NCBI RefSeq assembly: GCF_002783505.1
Contig: NZ_PFGL01000048.1
Location: forward strand, 1-64,000
DNA from: Shewanella sp. CG12_big_fil_rev_8_21_14_0_65_47_15
GTDB lineage: Bacteria > Pseudomonadota > Gammaproteobacteria > Enterobacterales > Shewanellaceae
Length of the DNA: 64,000 nt
Direction of reading: 5' to 3'
Shown in pieces: positions 44,696 through 55,947 of this stretch. The notes beneath the pieces were generated by a model. That model made no database searches and had not been told where the DNA came from. It saw only the letters and a program-made list of their open reading frames with translations. Made by a program: the position numbers and the translations under genes. Numbering within the stretch: position 1 is the stretch's first letter; each line of letters begins with the position of its first letter.

Positions 44696-45703
44696 TTATT
44701 GACGACGAATAAAGGATTCGACATAGGCTGCGGTGCGGGCATTGAGTATAGGATCGGCAGATGCGGCAATGCCTTTAGGTAATAACAGCGGGTTGAAAAT
44801 GCCTTTATCGCACTGTTGCACTTGGGGATCGCTATCTCGCTCACCGTTAATTATCACTTGGCCGACCAGCAAACGCTGGCGAGTCTCAGGCCAAATCACG
44901 GTTGGGTCATTAATCTCATCGCCCGTTTCAGCCAGTTGAATGTAGAGGTTCCATTGTGCCGGCTGGGTTTTAATGCGCTCGAGTAATTCCGCCTTTAAAA
45001 AATCATCACTGAGATTAGCAAGCTCGCTGGCTGATAGCGCAGCTGTGCCTGCGACGGGTTCAAAAATCCACTTACCTGCAACCGTATCACCTTGCTGAGT
45101 GCTGCCTTTTTGGGTGCTAAACAGGAAACTATTCACGCCGTAATAGCGGCTGTTGGCAAAACTTGGGCTGGGAGGCAGCTGTTTGACATAGTCGAAAAAG
45201 GCTTTAGCGCTCGGTTGATTGTCGATAAGCCACTGTTTGCCTTCAGCGCCCTGTTTCACTTTGGTCTGAAAGGTAAAAAACTCTTCTAGATTACTGGCGA
45301 AGAAAACGGGGACGTTAGTGGTGACAAAGTTAAGGTTTTCTTTATCGCCATCTATTTTGAGTGACATGAAGCGCCCAGGAGTTTTATCTGAGATCTGTGG
45401 ATTCGTACCGCCGAGGGAGAAACGGGCTGTAACCTTAATGGCATCTTGATTAAAAAACGGAATCGCCAGTGTTTGTTGCAATTGCGGATCCGGTTTAAAA
45501 CTGCCTGAGGTGCAAAATCCCTTAGTGTGATTACGCAGTTTCACTTTTTTACCCGCCTCGCGACTTGCCGCATCGGGCGTGCCATTGACGGCATCGACTA
45601 GCTCAGGAATGGTTTTCTCTGCCGCGACTAATGTGGGTGAAGTTAGCGCTAAGCCTGTGATGATGCAGGCTTTGGCGAGTAAAGTCAGTTGGAATGGTGT
45701 CAT
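44696..45703 (-). CDS. Periplasmic catalase-family protein (SrpA-like)
   Basis: A 335-residue protein with a signal peptide (PFQLTLLAKACIITGLALTS, cleavage near VAAEK). The heme-catalase core is short, as in SrpA-like proteins. RNHTKGFCTSGSFKP carries the distal histidine; RFSLGGTNPQISDKTPG and SMSLKI-type strands follow, and NSRYYGVNSFLF corresponds to the segment before the heme region. The proximal tyrosine is not obvious. It may be a peroxidase or organic-peroxide enzyme. Start at 45703 has AAAGGAATTGC upstream. It lies between cdaR and the permease on the same strand, without obvious link. Confidence 0.8.
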   Translation of the reverse strand: MTPFQLTLLAKACIITGLALTSPTLVAAEKTIPELVDAVNGTPDAASREAGKKVKLRNHTKGFCTSGSFKPDPQLQQTLAIPFFNQDAIKVTARFSLGGTNPQISDKTPGRFMSLKIDGDKENLNFVTTNVPVFFASNLEEFFTFQTKVKQGAEGKQWLIDNQPSAKAFFDYVKQLPPSPSFANSRYYGVNSFLFSTQKGSTQQGDTVAGKWIFEPVAGTAALSASELANLSDDFLKAELLERIKTQPAQWNLYIQLAETGDEINDPTVIWPETRQRLLVGQVIINGERDSDPQVQQCDKGIFNPLLLPKGIAASADPILNARTAAYVESFIRRQ

Positions 45704-45915
45704 TGCAATTCCTTTCAATGGACTGGGTCGAGCGTTCGACATGTCGACGCAAAACGGTTATCAGAAACTATAGGAAAGGCAATACGGTATAAATCTTTCA
45801 ATCGATCTGTTAATAAATGCCAAGTTTTACTCAATGGTGCGGAAATAACGCCAGCGCCATCACCTGCTGGTTTGTTTTTATGGCTAATCTGGTCAGTTGT
45901 TAAGCCATTCGAGTG

Positions 45916-47145
45916 TTAAGTTGAGCTAGTTGAAGTATCAATCAATTGCCCCAGATACAGGCTTAATAGCCCATGCAGGGATTGGATATCTGTTTTAGTG
46001 AGTTGTTGAATTTTATCTAATCGGTATCTTAAGGTATTACGGTGAATAAATAGGGCATTAGCACATTGCTGCGCATCACCAAAGTGGGTGATATAGGCGG
46101 CTAAGGTTTTGCGTAGCTGGCCGTTTTTATCCGCCTTGGTGAGTTGTTGATAGGGCGTTGCCAGCGCCTGACCACGCCAGTCATGTTTAAGCCCAGCGAG
46201 TAGCACTTGCAGGGAATAATCTTCAAACAGGTATTTATTCCCTTCTGCATTGAGCTGCTTGCCTAGGGCTAAGGTTTCTTGAGCCGTTTGATAGGAGCGC
46301 GCTATCCCGCCTTTTTCGGGGAAAAAGTGGCCCAAGGCAATTTTAAAGTTTAAATCCATTTGGGCGGGTAAGCGCTGCAACAGCTTATCGATGCGCTGGT
46401 TTTCAAGTTCAGGATCCCATTGTTTCCCATCTAAAAAAGCCGGCTTTAGGATCACTAACTGCGACATGGATGTCATGGCGATTAAGTTGCCACGATCCGG
46501 ATTTTGCAGTAGATGCAGCACTTGCTTTAGCGTTTCGCTCACGCGGGGATTTTGCCCATCATTGCTTTGCTCAGCGCCGCTTAGCTTATTTACAGGGTTA
46601 TTGGTTTCTACAATGGGCTGTCGATGCTTTTCACTGATTTCAATTATAGCCGCCACCCGTGGCAGGCTGATATCTATCTCTAGCTGTTTGGCCCAGCGGT
46701 AAAGCTGCTCATCGTCGGCGGTTTGCGCCTTGATAAGCTGCAGAATAAACTCTTCACGCTGGCGATTCTCCCACTGCAATTTATCCTGCAGGTTGGCTTG
46801 TTCGACAATCATTTCGGCGGTCATTTTGAGTAATTCACCGTAATGGGTGAGTTCACTCGGATCACCGGTAATACCGACAACACCTATGATTTGTCCTTGA
46901 TAATGCAAGGGTAAATTAATGCCGGGCTTAACGCCATGCAGCCCTGAGGCGACTTCCTGACTGATCTCCACATTGCGATTTTGGGCAATCGCCAGCAGCG
47001 CGCCTTCGTGGGTTGAGCCAATACGTTTAGGATCGCCTGAACCTAGGATCACCCCTTGACCGTTCATCACATTGATATTGTGGCCGATAATTTTCATCGT
47101 GCGACTCACAATTTGTTTGGCGATTTGCTGATCTAAAACGTACAT
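45916..47145 (-). CDS. cdaR: CdaR/SdaR-type sugar diacid regulator
   Basis: A 409-residue regulator. The N-terminal sensor begins YVLDQQIAKQIVSRTMKIIG and contains NVMNGQGVILGSGDPKRIGS. The C-terminal PucR-type helix-turn-helix reads NALFIHRNTLRYRLDKIQQL. In E. coli this protein senses glycerate and activates the garK and glucarate/galactarate genes, so the nearby permease and glycerate kinase are the expected targets. It is separated from them by the catalase-like gene. Confidence 0.9.
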   Translation of the reverse strand: MYVLDQQIAKQIVSRTMKIIGHNINVMNGQGVILGSGDPKRIGSTHEGALLAIAQNRNVEISQEVASGLHGVKPGINLPLHYQGQIIGVVGITGDPSELTHYGELLKMTAEMIVEQANLQDKLQWENRQREEFILQLIKAQTADDEQLYRWAKQLEIDISLPRVAAIIEISEKHRQPIVETNNPVNKLSGAEQSNDGQNPRVSETLKQVLHLLQNPDRGNLIAMTSMSQLVILKPAFLDGKQWDPELENQRIDKLLQRLPAQMDLNFKIALGHFFPEKGGIARSYQTAQETLALGKQLNAEGNKYLFEDYSLQVLLAGLKHDWRGQALATPYQQLTKADKNGQLRKTLAAYITHFGDAQQCANALFIHRNTLRYRLDKIQQLTKTDIQSLHGLLSLYLGQLIDTSTSST

Positions 47146-47346
47146 AACTAACCTTAGATTTCAATCTATTAATAAACGCTGCACGGCTAGATTTACTGAT
47201 AACGAGGTCAATAGCAAGCACCTTAAAAAAGCAGGTATTTTTATAATCTTCTATACTTAGCTTGTATTTGTTTTGTTAAATTTTAACTCAAATGTAACAA
47301 AATAATTTGTAAGTCTGTTTAATTTGTGACACTTTGTATCCGCTGA

Positions 47347-48879
<1,533 letters not shown>

Positions 48880-48906
48880 TGGGTTGATTTTACTTAGCCT
48901 AAGACT

Positions 48907-48937
48907 AAAGCCTCGAGTTAATAGCTCGAGGCTTTTT
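48907..48937 (+). terminator. Rho-independent terminator after the M4 protease gene
   Basis: AAAGCCTCGAG (48907-48917), loop TTAATAG, CTCGAGGCTTT (48925-48935), then TTAG. Also serves the convergent gene. Confidence 0.85.
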
Positions 48938-48953
48938 AGTTAGATAGGGAAAG

Positions 48954-49676
48954 TTAAACCTCGAGCAATGTCGCGATCCTTTGCCTCAGCCTTGGCAGCA
49001 TATCGCGTTCAAACTCGGGGTGCTGCTTAAGCCAGAGGTTATTGCGTGGGCTAGGGTGGGGTAACACGATAAACTTAGGCCAATATTGCTGCCACTGCGC
49101 CGTTGCCTGAGTCACTGTGATGCTCTTTGCCTTCGTTTTTGCTTGAGTATTAGTCGTGGCATCAGGGCTTATTTTTGTCTGGGTATCTAAAGCGGCGGTA
49201 TCAATCTGATTAGCGGTTAAGTGGTAATCGATGGCGTATTGGCCGAGGATCACGACTAATTCTATTTGTGGCATCAGCGCCAGTAGTTGCCTATGCCAAA
49301 TAGCGGCGCATTCGGGGCGCGGTGGTTTATCGCCCTGCTTCTTACCGTTTTTCTCTATGCTTCCCGGAAAACAAAACCCCATTGGCACTATGGCAAATAG
49401 GGCGGGATCGTAAAATTGCTCCCGGGTGACATTTAGCCAATTGCGTAGCCGCTCACCGCTGACATCATCAAAAGGAATGCCCTTATGGTGAGTGTTAATC
49501 CCCGGTGCTTGGCCAGCAATTAAGATCCGTGCCTGGTTGCTGGCTTGCAAAATAGGTTTAGCTGGCAAAGGCAAATGGGCCTGGCAGAGTGTGCAGGCCC
49601 TGATTTTTAGCAATAGCGTGTCCATGGCGGTTAAGCCTATAGGATCCGGCGGTCGCTTTTGTGTTTGTTTCACCAT
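48954..49676 (-). CDS. Uracil-DNA glycosylase superfamily protein
   Basis: A 240-residue protein. CTLCQAHLPL near the N-terminus, ILIAGQAPGINTHHKGIPFD (motif 1) and IVLPHPSPRNNLW (motif 2) place it in the UDG superfamily branch often annotated uracil-DNA glycosylase family. A low-complexity insert (about residues 165-195, rich in T, A, K) separates the motifs. DNA base excision is likely but substrate is unproven. It is convergent with the protease gene. Confidence 0.85.
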   Translation of the reverse strand: MVKQTQKRPPDPIGLTAMDTLLLKIRACTLCQAHLPLPAKPILQASNQARILIAGQAPGINTHHKGIPFDDVSGERLRNWLNVTREQFYDPALFAIVPMGFCFPGSIEKNGKKQGDKPPRPECAAIWHRQLLALMPQIELVVILGQYAIDYHLTANQIDTAALDTQTKISPDATTNTQAKTKAKSITVTQATAQWQQYWPKFIVLPHPSPRNNLWLKQHPEFERDMLPRLRQRIATLLEV

Positions 49677-49694
49677 AATGAATAGGTAAGCCAG

Positions 49695-50300
49695 TTAGGA
49701 TTGGAATAAGACTAGCGTTTGGTATAGCCAGTAGCCAAATAGGCCATAGCCACTCACTAAAGCTAAATAATTTAAAAGCTTAGGTATTTGTTTCGGTGTA
49801 GAGGCTAAGCCAATATGGGCAACGATAATCGTAAAAAGTGCTAGAGGGGCAATGATATAGCTTAGGCCTAACATTGTTAACGCCCCAAGGCTGAGGATCC
49901 AGTCGGCTTTAGCATGGGCGGTTTTATCGAGTTGATTGAGTTGCAGTGGCAATAGGATCAGCCCTGTGCCTATGCAGATAATGCCGACATTGAGGGCGAA
50001 ATCGCTCCAGCCCCTGTGGTCATAGATGGCAAGGGCGAGGGCAATCAGCGGCACAAGTAAGGCACTGAGAACATGGCGCTTGGCAAATGTACGGCTGCGA
50101 TAGCAGCCGGCAAAGAAAAATAATCCCTGTAAAAGAAGATTGATTAAGGTAAAGCCACCTAGGCCTAAAATGACAAATAGGCTGGCGGTGCCACCCGAGG
50201 GATCGAAGGCAATGGCGGGCACTGGGAGTAAACTTAGCCCGAGTAATGCGGGTATAGATGCCAAACGTTGAGTTTGAGCGTGCGAAAAATGATTCGACAT
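49695..50300 (-). CDS. Hypothetical membrane protein
   Basis: A 201-residue protein with about six hydrophobic segments (18-36, 39-64, 77-94, 104-120, 132-165, 175-195). Family not recognised. It lies 18 bp upstream of the UDG-family gene on the same strand, so the two are probably co-transcribed. Confidence 0.65.
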   Translation of the reverse strand: MSNHFSHAQTQRLASIPALLGLSLLPVPAIAFDPSGGTASLFVILGLGGFTLINLLLQGLFFFAGCYRSRTFAKRHVLSALLVPLIALALAIYDHRGWSDFALNVGIICIGTGLILLPLQLNQLDKTAHAKADWILSLGALTMLGLSYIIAPLALFTIIVAHIGLASTPKQIPKLLNYLALVSGYGLFGYWLYQTLVLFQS

Positions 50301-50450
50301 GGTTTTAGACGATTAACGAAAAGATTGAATTAAGATCCGCTAAAGTGATTTAAAATTCAAGGAATAAGCTTTTTATGGGCGGATTTTTGCACCAGAGTCT
50401 GATCTTATTCAAGAATTTAGCTTTTGTACTGGCATAATCCTTAAATAAAC

Positions 50451-50474
50451 AAAAGCCCGCAGCAGCGGGCTTTT
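50451..50474. terminator. Bidirectional terminator after mtrB
   Basis: AAAAGCCCGC (50451-50460), loop AGCA, GCGGGCTTTT (50465-50474). Ten perfect pairs 20 bp past the mtrB stop; A/T tracts on both sides. Confidence 0.88.
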
Positions 50475-50494
50475 GGCTTGCAGCGAACCGTGCG

Positions 50495-52582
50495 CTAGAG
50501 TTTGTAACTCATACTGAGCATGATCATCTGCGCCGTGTAGTCATGGTTATTGCTGCCAAAACCTACGACGTTCCAGATCCCATCAACGGCGATATCATTG
50601 GCGGCGTCATTGTCCTTATAGTTCTCAACTTTGTAATCCAAGCGCAGCGCCATTTTGTCGGTGGCTTGATATTGAGCGTATAAGTTAATGTTATGTACTT
50701 TGGCAAAATAATCGCCATAGTCGCCTGTGATACCTTGTCTGACTTGGGTGTTACTGTCGGAGTCTGAATAGGTGTAATCCAGTCCTAGGCGTAACTTGTT
50801 CTCTAGCAGATTGTTGTAGCTGATACCTGCGCCAAGGACGTCCACTTTATCCTCAATGAAGCCAGTCCAAGTTGGGGTGCTGTAACTGCTGCTTCCCGCC
50901 TGTTCAGATTCAATGGTTTGGTGGTTGTAGAAGGCCGTTGCCAGTAAGTCTGCGGTGATCATATAACTGATATTGGCATCATAACTGGTGTCTTTTGACT
51001 CAGTTAAACCAATCACAGTGTCGGTATAATCATCGAAGGCATAACGGGCACCGAAGTCGAGGGTCAGGCTGTCAATCGGCGTATGAGTGACGCGGGCTTC
51101 TACTTGGGTTCTGTCACGATCCGCTAGGTTGTACTTACGTAACAAACTGTTGGTTTCAGACGATGTCCACTCAGAGGCTTGATATTGCGAGCCATCACGT
51201 TTGCCGTAGCTGCCCTTAACCCACATGTCCCACATGTCGAAGCTGTTGACTCTAAATCGTGCCCAAACAGTGTTCTCATCCGTGGTTTCACGGTCCTGAT
51301 AGTCACGTTCGTCACGTTTGAAATCATAACCGCCGTCTAGCTTCATGCCTTGGGTAATACGGTAATCTGCGGCCACTTTGAAGCGTTGACTGCGATTATC
51401 GTAAGGGGTGTTATAGGCCACCTTACCGTTGACATTATTGATACTGATCTGGGTCCATTCTTCGATCTGGGTGTTGTTATCGCGGTCGTGGTAGTCATAA
51501 CTACCGGTTAAGCGCAGTGAGTTACTCACTTTGCTGACGACTTTGAGGTTCATCCCGAGCAGATCCACTTTGGCATCCACGGCTTCTGTGGGCACTTGAT
51601 AGCCATAGCCTGACGTGACTAAGGCCTGATCTTGACTCATTTGCCCTGCCAGTATGCGACCCGATAACACGTTAGTGCTGTCGTTATATTGACCCATTAA
51701 TGTCACTGTGTGCGACTGGTTATCTGGGTCAAGGGCGATAGCACCGGAGGTTTGGGCACCAAAGGTTGGATTGAATGCACTATCAAAATTGAGCTGGTTG
51801 TATTCGTTTTTGAAAATAGAACCATTGTAGTTAAGTGCAGTGAACCAACGATCGCCTTTAAGCTTAACGCCAGCCTCTATGGTATCTGTGGTGTAATCCA
51901 CAGGTTCGGCGAGCATCATCGACTGGTTGAAGAAACTACCTGAGGTTTGTTTTAAACCGGTTTTTTCTTCACGCATATAATTTACATAGGTGCTCCACAG
52001 GGATTCGCCTTGGTATTCAAAGCCTAAGCCAGTGCGTTCACGCTTGAGTGATAACTCCAGTGAGTTCAGGCTATCCATCAATAGTGGCATTTGGCCGCTC
52101 GAACCGGCGGTAATCCAGTTATCGGGCAGGGTCAAATGGTCGCTACCGACACCAGAGTAAGGCGTTAGCGCGCTGTTGCTGTCATAGGTGGCTATTTGGC
52201 GGTAGTTAACATTGATATTGTACTGGCCTTGTTTGCCCGCATTCACCTCTAAACGGCCGCCATCCATGCCCAGTTGATAGGCTTCAATGCTGGCACGGTA
52301 ACCTTTTTCCCCTTTGAAGCTTAAATCGGCGTCGAGTTTACCCGCCACTTCATTGGAGGTACCAAAGGCATTGGCCGAGCGAATATCGTCTTCACTGTTA
52401 TAACCCACACCCACACCGACGGTGCCGGATGTGCTGGTTTCAACGACGCAACCTTTACAGCTCCAGGCGGAGAGTTTGACTTTGTCGGTATTGGCATTAC
52501 TGATGCCATAACCATCGGCGGCCACTGCAAAACCTGTGTTTGCCAATAACGCCAGAGTGATCAAATTGAGTTTAAATTTCAT
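50495..52582 (-). CDS. mtrB: MtrB, outer-membrane beta-barrel of the Mtr conduit
   Basis: A 695-residue barrel protein. It forms the pore that holds MtrA and contacts MtrC, letting electrons cross the outer membrane. Signal peptide MKFKLNLITLALLANTGFAV with cleavage near AVAADG. The conserved CxxC (SCKGC, Cys42 and Cys45) that is required in MR-1 follows. The rest is amphipathic strands with aromatic girdles, with many Y/W-D turns. It is last in the mtrCAB operon, 12 bp after mtrA, with a strong terminator at 50451. Confidence 0.96.
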   Translation of the reverse strand: MKFKLNLITLALLANTGFAVAADGYGISNANTDKVKLSAWSCKGCVVETSTSGTVGVGVGYNSEDDIRSANAFGTSNEVAGKLDADLSFKGEKGYRASIEAYQLGMDGGRLEVNAGKQGQYNINVNYRQIATYDSNSALTPYSGVGSDHLTLPDNWITAGSSGQMPLLMDSLNSLELSLKRERTGLGFEYQGESLWSTYVNYMREEKTGLKQTSGSFFNQSMMLAEPVDYTTDTIEAGVKLKGDRWFTALNYNGSIFKNEYNQLNFDSAFNPTFGAQTSGAIALDPDNQSHTVTLMGQYNDSTNVLSGRILAGQMSQDQALVTSGYGYQVPTEAVDAKVDLLGMNLKVVSKVSNSLRLTGSYDYHDRDNNTQIEEWTQISINNVNGKVAYNTPYDNRSQRFKVAADYRITQGMKLDGGYDFKRDERDYQDRETTDENTVWARFRVNSFDMWDMWVKGSYGKRDGSQYQASEWTSSETNSLLRKYNLADRDRTQVEARVTHTPIDSLTLDFGARYAFDDYTDTVIGLTESKDTSYDANISYMITADLLATAFYNHQTIESEQAGSSSYSTPTWTGFIEDKVDVLGAGISYNNLLENKLRLGLDYTYSDSDSNTQVRQGITGDYGDYFAKVHNINLYAQYQATDKMALRLDYKVENYKDNDAANDIAVDGIWNVVGFGSNNHDYTAQMIMLSMSYKL

Positions 52583-52594
52583 TTTCTCGTCTCC

Positions 52595-53596
52595 TTAGCG
52601 CTGTAATAGCTTGCCAGATGGATGGTTAGAACCATGGACCTGACTGTGGCAATTTAAGCAGCTTCTTCCACCCGTAAAGGCATTGTCGCCGACGTTAGAA
52701 CCTAAACCAGTGTTACCTAAGTAGGCATTGCTGGCATGTCCATCACTGGCGTGACATTGCTGACACAGCTGCGGTGCGCGGGTTTTCAGCATGGCATCAT
52801 TCACACTACCGTGAGGATTATGGCAGGTGACACAATTTTCAGTGACGGGTGCATGCTCCCACAATTTTGGGCCGCGTTTTTCGGCGTGGCAGGAGTAACA
52901 GGTTTCGTTGATGCTAGGTTTGTTAAGATCGGAATCTGTCATGCTCCCATGGGGATTATGGCAATCGCTACAGGTCATTTGCGCCCATTTGAGTGGGTGA
53001 CTTGAACGTTTGTTCATATCCGCTTTTTGCTTGGTATGGCAGCTGGTACAGACGTCCATCTCAGTGTTTTTAGATAACACTGGGTCTTTGGCGACGTGTA
53101 CTTGGTGGCAAGAGGCACAAGCAACATCGGCGTTGTCATGGTGACCGCCATTCCAAGACATACGTTTATCGTCTTGGTGACAGCTCATACACACGCTGTT
53201 TTGCTTGTCGGCACTTAAGGTCGATTGCTTACCGAAAGTGATCATGGGCTCGTTGCCGCCCTTGTTGTGCTGACCCATAGGGCCGTGGCAGGCCTCACAT
53301 TGTAGGCCTGCCATTGGGCTCTTGGAGGAGTCAATGGCACCGTGGACACCTTTGAACAGGTCCATGACTTTTTCGGATTTTTTATGGCACATCAAGCAAG
53401 AATCGGCGCCTTTAGGTGAGTAGTTGCCTTCAGCAAACTTCTTATCTAGGGTCGCTTCCACTTGCTCTGGGGTCATTTTTTCATCCCACTTCGAGGCGTG
53501 AGCACTCGGTGCGATGCATAATGCCATGACGGCAGACATTGCCATCGACATGACCAATGCCGGCAGTAGGTTTTTCATTTTGTGGCTGTTCTTCAT
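52595..53596 (-). CDS. mtrA: MtrA, periplasmic decaheme cytochrome
   Basis: A 333-residue protein with signal peptide ([20 protein letters not shown], cleavage near AHASK) and ten CXXCH motifs: CLMCH, CEACH, CMSCH, CASCH, CTSCH, CSDCH, CYSCH, CVTCH, CQQCH and CLNCH. The start at 53596 gives the length known for MR-1 MtrA; the frame is open 77 codons further but overlaps mtrC. MtrA takes electrons from periplasmic carriers and passes them through MtrB to MtrC. Confidence 0.96.
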   Translation of the reverse strand: MKNSHKMKNLLPALVMSMAMSAVMALCIAPSAHASKWDEKMTPEQVEATLDKKFAEGNYSPKGADSCLMCHKKSEKVMDLFKGVHGAIDSSKSPMAGLQCEACHGPMGQHNKGGNEPMITFGKQSTLSADKQNSVCMSCHQDDKRMSWNGGHHDNADVACASCHQVHVAKDPVLSKNTEMDVCTSCHTKQKADMNKRSSHPLKWAQMTCSDCHNPHGSMTDSDLNKPSINETCYSCHAEKRGPKLWEHAPVTENCVTCHNPHGSVNDAMLKTRAPQLCQQCHASDGHASNAYLGNTGLGSNVGDNAFTGGRSCLNCHSQVHGSNHPSGKLLQR

Positions 53597-53664
53597 AATA
53601 GGCTTCCCAATTTGTCCCAACAAAATTCCAGAAAGGGGGAGCGAGCTCCCCCTGCTTGGGCAAA

Positions 53665-55617
53665 TTACATTTTCACTTGAGTGTGATCTGCAACTGTTGG
53701 GGTATGGCAGTAGAAACAGGTTTCTGACTGTGCCGCTTGGTTGGCTTGAACATAGTCGCCATTCACTATCGCGCCCATGTTTTCTAAGCCGTGGCCAATC
53801 GATTCTGGCGCGTGGCATGAAGTACAAGTTGCCGTGATTGGGGTGGTGTATTTACCCGCCGATGTTGCCAGTGCACCTTTCACTTTGAATGCATCTAAGT
53901 TGAAGTCGTTATGGCACTGGGTACATTCTTTGATCACGCCTTGCTCACCGTGAACCACATGCAGTTTCATCTCGAAACCACCTTTGTTTGCACCGCTCGC
54001 ATAGGTACCATCAGGGGTATGACAGGCCACACAAGCATCCACACCGACTATGGGGTTACCATTGGTATCTTTGGCATGTGATACTTGTTCTGTCATCACA
54101 AAGCCAGCATGGTGACCCTTGTGAAGCTCGAAGCTATCACTGTGACAACCTTGGCAAGTGCTGAAGTTAACCGAGTTTACATGGCGCATGCTAGGTGCAT
54201 TACCGGATTTAGTACCAAACGCTAACTCGGCTTTCATGCTGGTCGTTGCGCTATCAGCGGTACATGCGCTTAGGCTTGTACCAGAGTTACACATCTCTAG
54301 ACCGATAAAGGTAAAGGCGGTATCTGTATCTCCCGCGCCAAAGGGCAGTGCAGGTGTGGTGAAGACGAACTTACCATCAACTAAGGTTACACCCTCTTGC
54401 AGTGCACCATCTTTGACTAAGTCTTTTGCGATTTTTGCCGCACCACTACCTGGGCTCTTGTTGTAACCCATGATTGGGAAGTTAGGGCCGACGTTGGTGA
54501 TAGTTTCTAAGCGTTTAATCTTGTCTTGAACTGCTACGGCATCCATGACTTGACCGTTTTTATCAAGGATAGATACGGTTAATATTGCCGTGTCATCGGC
54601 TTGACCCGCCAGTGTGGCTGACATGCCTAACTGAGCGATAACTGCTTTTTTATCCGCGGTCTTGCTAGTGTGAAGTTCTGTAGTCCAATCGCTATTATGG
54701 CAGGCGATACAGTTGGAGTTATCCAGCTGTTGTGAATGGCCTTTACCTGCGGCGAAGTCCACTGTGCTATGACAGCTTCCACAGGTAGCGGCAGTTGGAA
54801 TACGTGACCAATTACCCCAATCTGGCGCGGCATCGTTTGCAGCATGACAGCTTTGGCAGCTTTCCAATGAACCTAAGGTCAGGTCTTTGTGTTTAGCGTG
54901 AACGAGAACATTGAACTCTTTACCTACACCCACTTTGCCTGCGGTGTGGCAAGTCGCGCAGTAGTTTACATCTGAGTAAGCACCGCCATGCTTCACATTA
55001 GCTAAGTCCTGATGGCAAGTGTTACAGCTTTCAGTGGCGACAATTTTGCGGCTGTATGTGGGGGCGGCACCCGTATCGGCGGTGAAGTCGACAAAGGCAT
55101 TACTGTTAGGGACTTGAGTACCATCGAGCAATGGAGTGTTATAGGCACGAATCAAGACGCGTTGGGCTAGTTGTGCATTGTAGGTGACCTTAGTGTTTGC
55201 GGTCAGGTTCATATTGAAGGTATAGCTGTAGTGACCGTTTTTCTGGTCAACAAAAGTGCCTGGGCAAGTGGTGGCAAGATCACAGGTTTCATCGCCAAAG
55301 TATTGCCACTGTGAGGCATTGCCCGCACCCGTAGCACCTTGCGGGATCAGCTGTGCTGCGGCGAAGCGCATCTTTTGCAGACCCACCACAGGTAAGTCAT
55401 CTTCGTTGGTGACGGTGAACTCAACACTAGGCACACCGTTAGTCACAACTGATTTGTTAAAGGTAAAATTAAGGGTTTGAATCGCTGGAGCGGGTTCGCC
55501 ACCAGGTTCACCGGGATTACCATCTTTACCATCGCTGCCACCACAACCCGTTAAGGCCATAGTGACTGCACTTGCTGCCAGCAGCAGTGCGATTTTAGAT
55601 TTTTGTGCGTTCATCAT
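53665..55617 (-). CDS. mtrC: MtrC (OmcB), surface decaheme lipoprotein
   Basis: A 650-residue lipoprotein. Lipobox ALTGC (Cys25), then a [14 protein letters not shown] linker. Ten CXXCH motifs in two groups of five (CNTCH, CATCH, CQSCH, CGSCH, CIACH; CQGCH, CVACH, CTQCH, CTSCH, CFYCH) separated by a beta-barrel domain carrying a CX8C disulfide pair ([10 protein letters not shown]). This is the terminal reductase for metals, flavins and electrodes, facing outward and sitting on MtrB. It is shorter than the 671 residues I recall for MR-1. It is first in mtrCAB, with its own promoter region and a CRP-like site at 55790. Confidence 0.96.
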   Translation of the reverse strand: MMNAQKSKIALLLAASAVTMALTGCGGSDGKDGNPGEPGGEPAPAIQTLNFTFNKSVVTNGVPSVEFTVTNEDDLPVVGLQKMRFAAAQLIPQGATGAGNASQWQYFGDETCDLATTCPGTFVDQKNGHYSYTFNMNLTANTKVTYNAQLAQRVLIRAYNTPLLDGTQVPNSNAFVDFTADTGAAPTYSRKIVATESCNTCHQDLANVKHGGAYSDVNYCATCHTAGKVGVGKEFNVLVHAKHKDLTLGSLESCQSCHAANDAAPDWGNWSRIPTAATCGSCHSTVDFAAGKGHSQQLDNSNCIACHNSDWTTELHTSKTADKKAVIAQLGMSATLAGQADDTAILTVSILDKNGQVMDAVAVQDKIKRLETITNVGPNFPIMGYNKSPGSGAAKIAKDLVKDGALQEGVTLVDGKFVFTTPALPFGAGDTDTAFTFIGLEMCNSGTSLSACTADSATTSMKAELAFGTKSGNAPSMRHVNSVNFSTCQGCHSDSFELHKGHHAGFVMTEQVSHAKDTNGNPIVGVDACVACHTPDGTYASGANKGGFEMKLHVVHGEQGVIKECTQCHNDFNLDAFKVKGALATSAGKYTTPITATCTSCHAPESIGHGLENMGAIVNGDYVQANQAAQSETCFYCHTPTVADHTQVKM

Positions 55618-55789
55618 TTTTTTCCCTGCATAGGTTTGGCATTGCTTAAGTTTTTATGTTCTAGATCCGACAGATTCTATGTCTGTGTTTTTGGTCACTA
55701 GAGGCGACTTAAGTTGATGCTGGAAATAGAATTCCCCAAGGAAAGGCTAACCTAACATGCACTTAAAATCTTCAAGGCCTTTGCTAATG

Positions 55790-55823
55790 TGTGACTTGGA
55801 TCTTTCTATTTCTAAAGAGGTAG
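55790..55823. promoter_or_regulatory. Shared regulatory block upstream of mtrC, CRP-like
   Basis: TGTGACTTGGATCTTTCTAT and the following 14 bases match the block before omcA (58271) at 27 of 34 positions. TGTGA-N6-TC is a partial CRP site. It lies 173 bp before the mtrC start. Confidence 0.55.
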
Positions 55824-55890
55824 TTAAACCAAGTGGGAAAAATGATTTTAGATCAAAAAAACAGCGGTTTTTGGCGTTGCAATAACAAAA

Positions 55891-55914
55891 AGAGAGAGGT
55901 GTTAACCTCTCTCT
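55891..55914 (-). terminator. Terminator after omcA
   Basis: AGAGAGAGGT (55891-55900), loop GTTA, ACCTCTCTCT (55905-55914). On the minus strand TTTTTGTTATT follows. It separates omcA from the mtrC promoter; together they fill the 330-bp gap. Confidence 0.88.
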
Positions 55915-55947
55915 AAAATGGTCACTTTACTTTATTAAGTGTTATGA

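Noticed and set aside
53597..53827. N-terminal extension of MtrA into the mtrC 3' end
   Set aside because: The extension is out-of-frame mtrC sequence; the start at 53596 gives a signal peptide and the known MtrA length.
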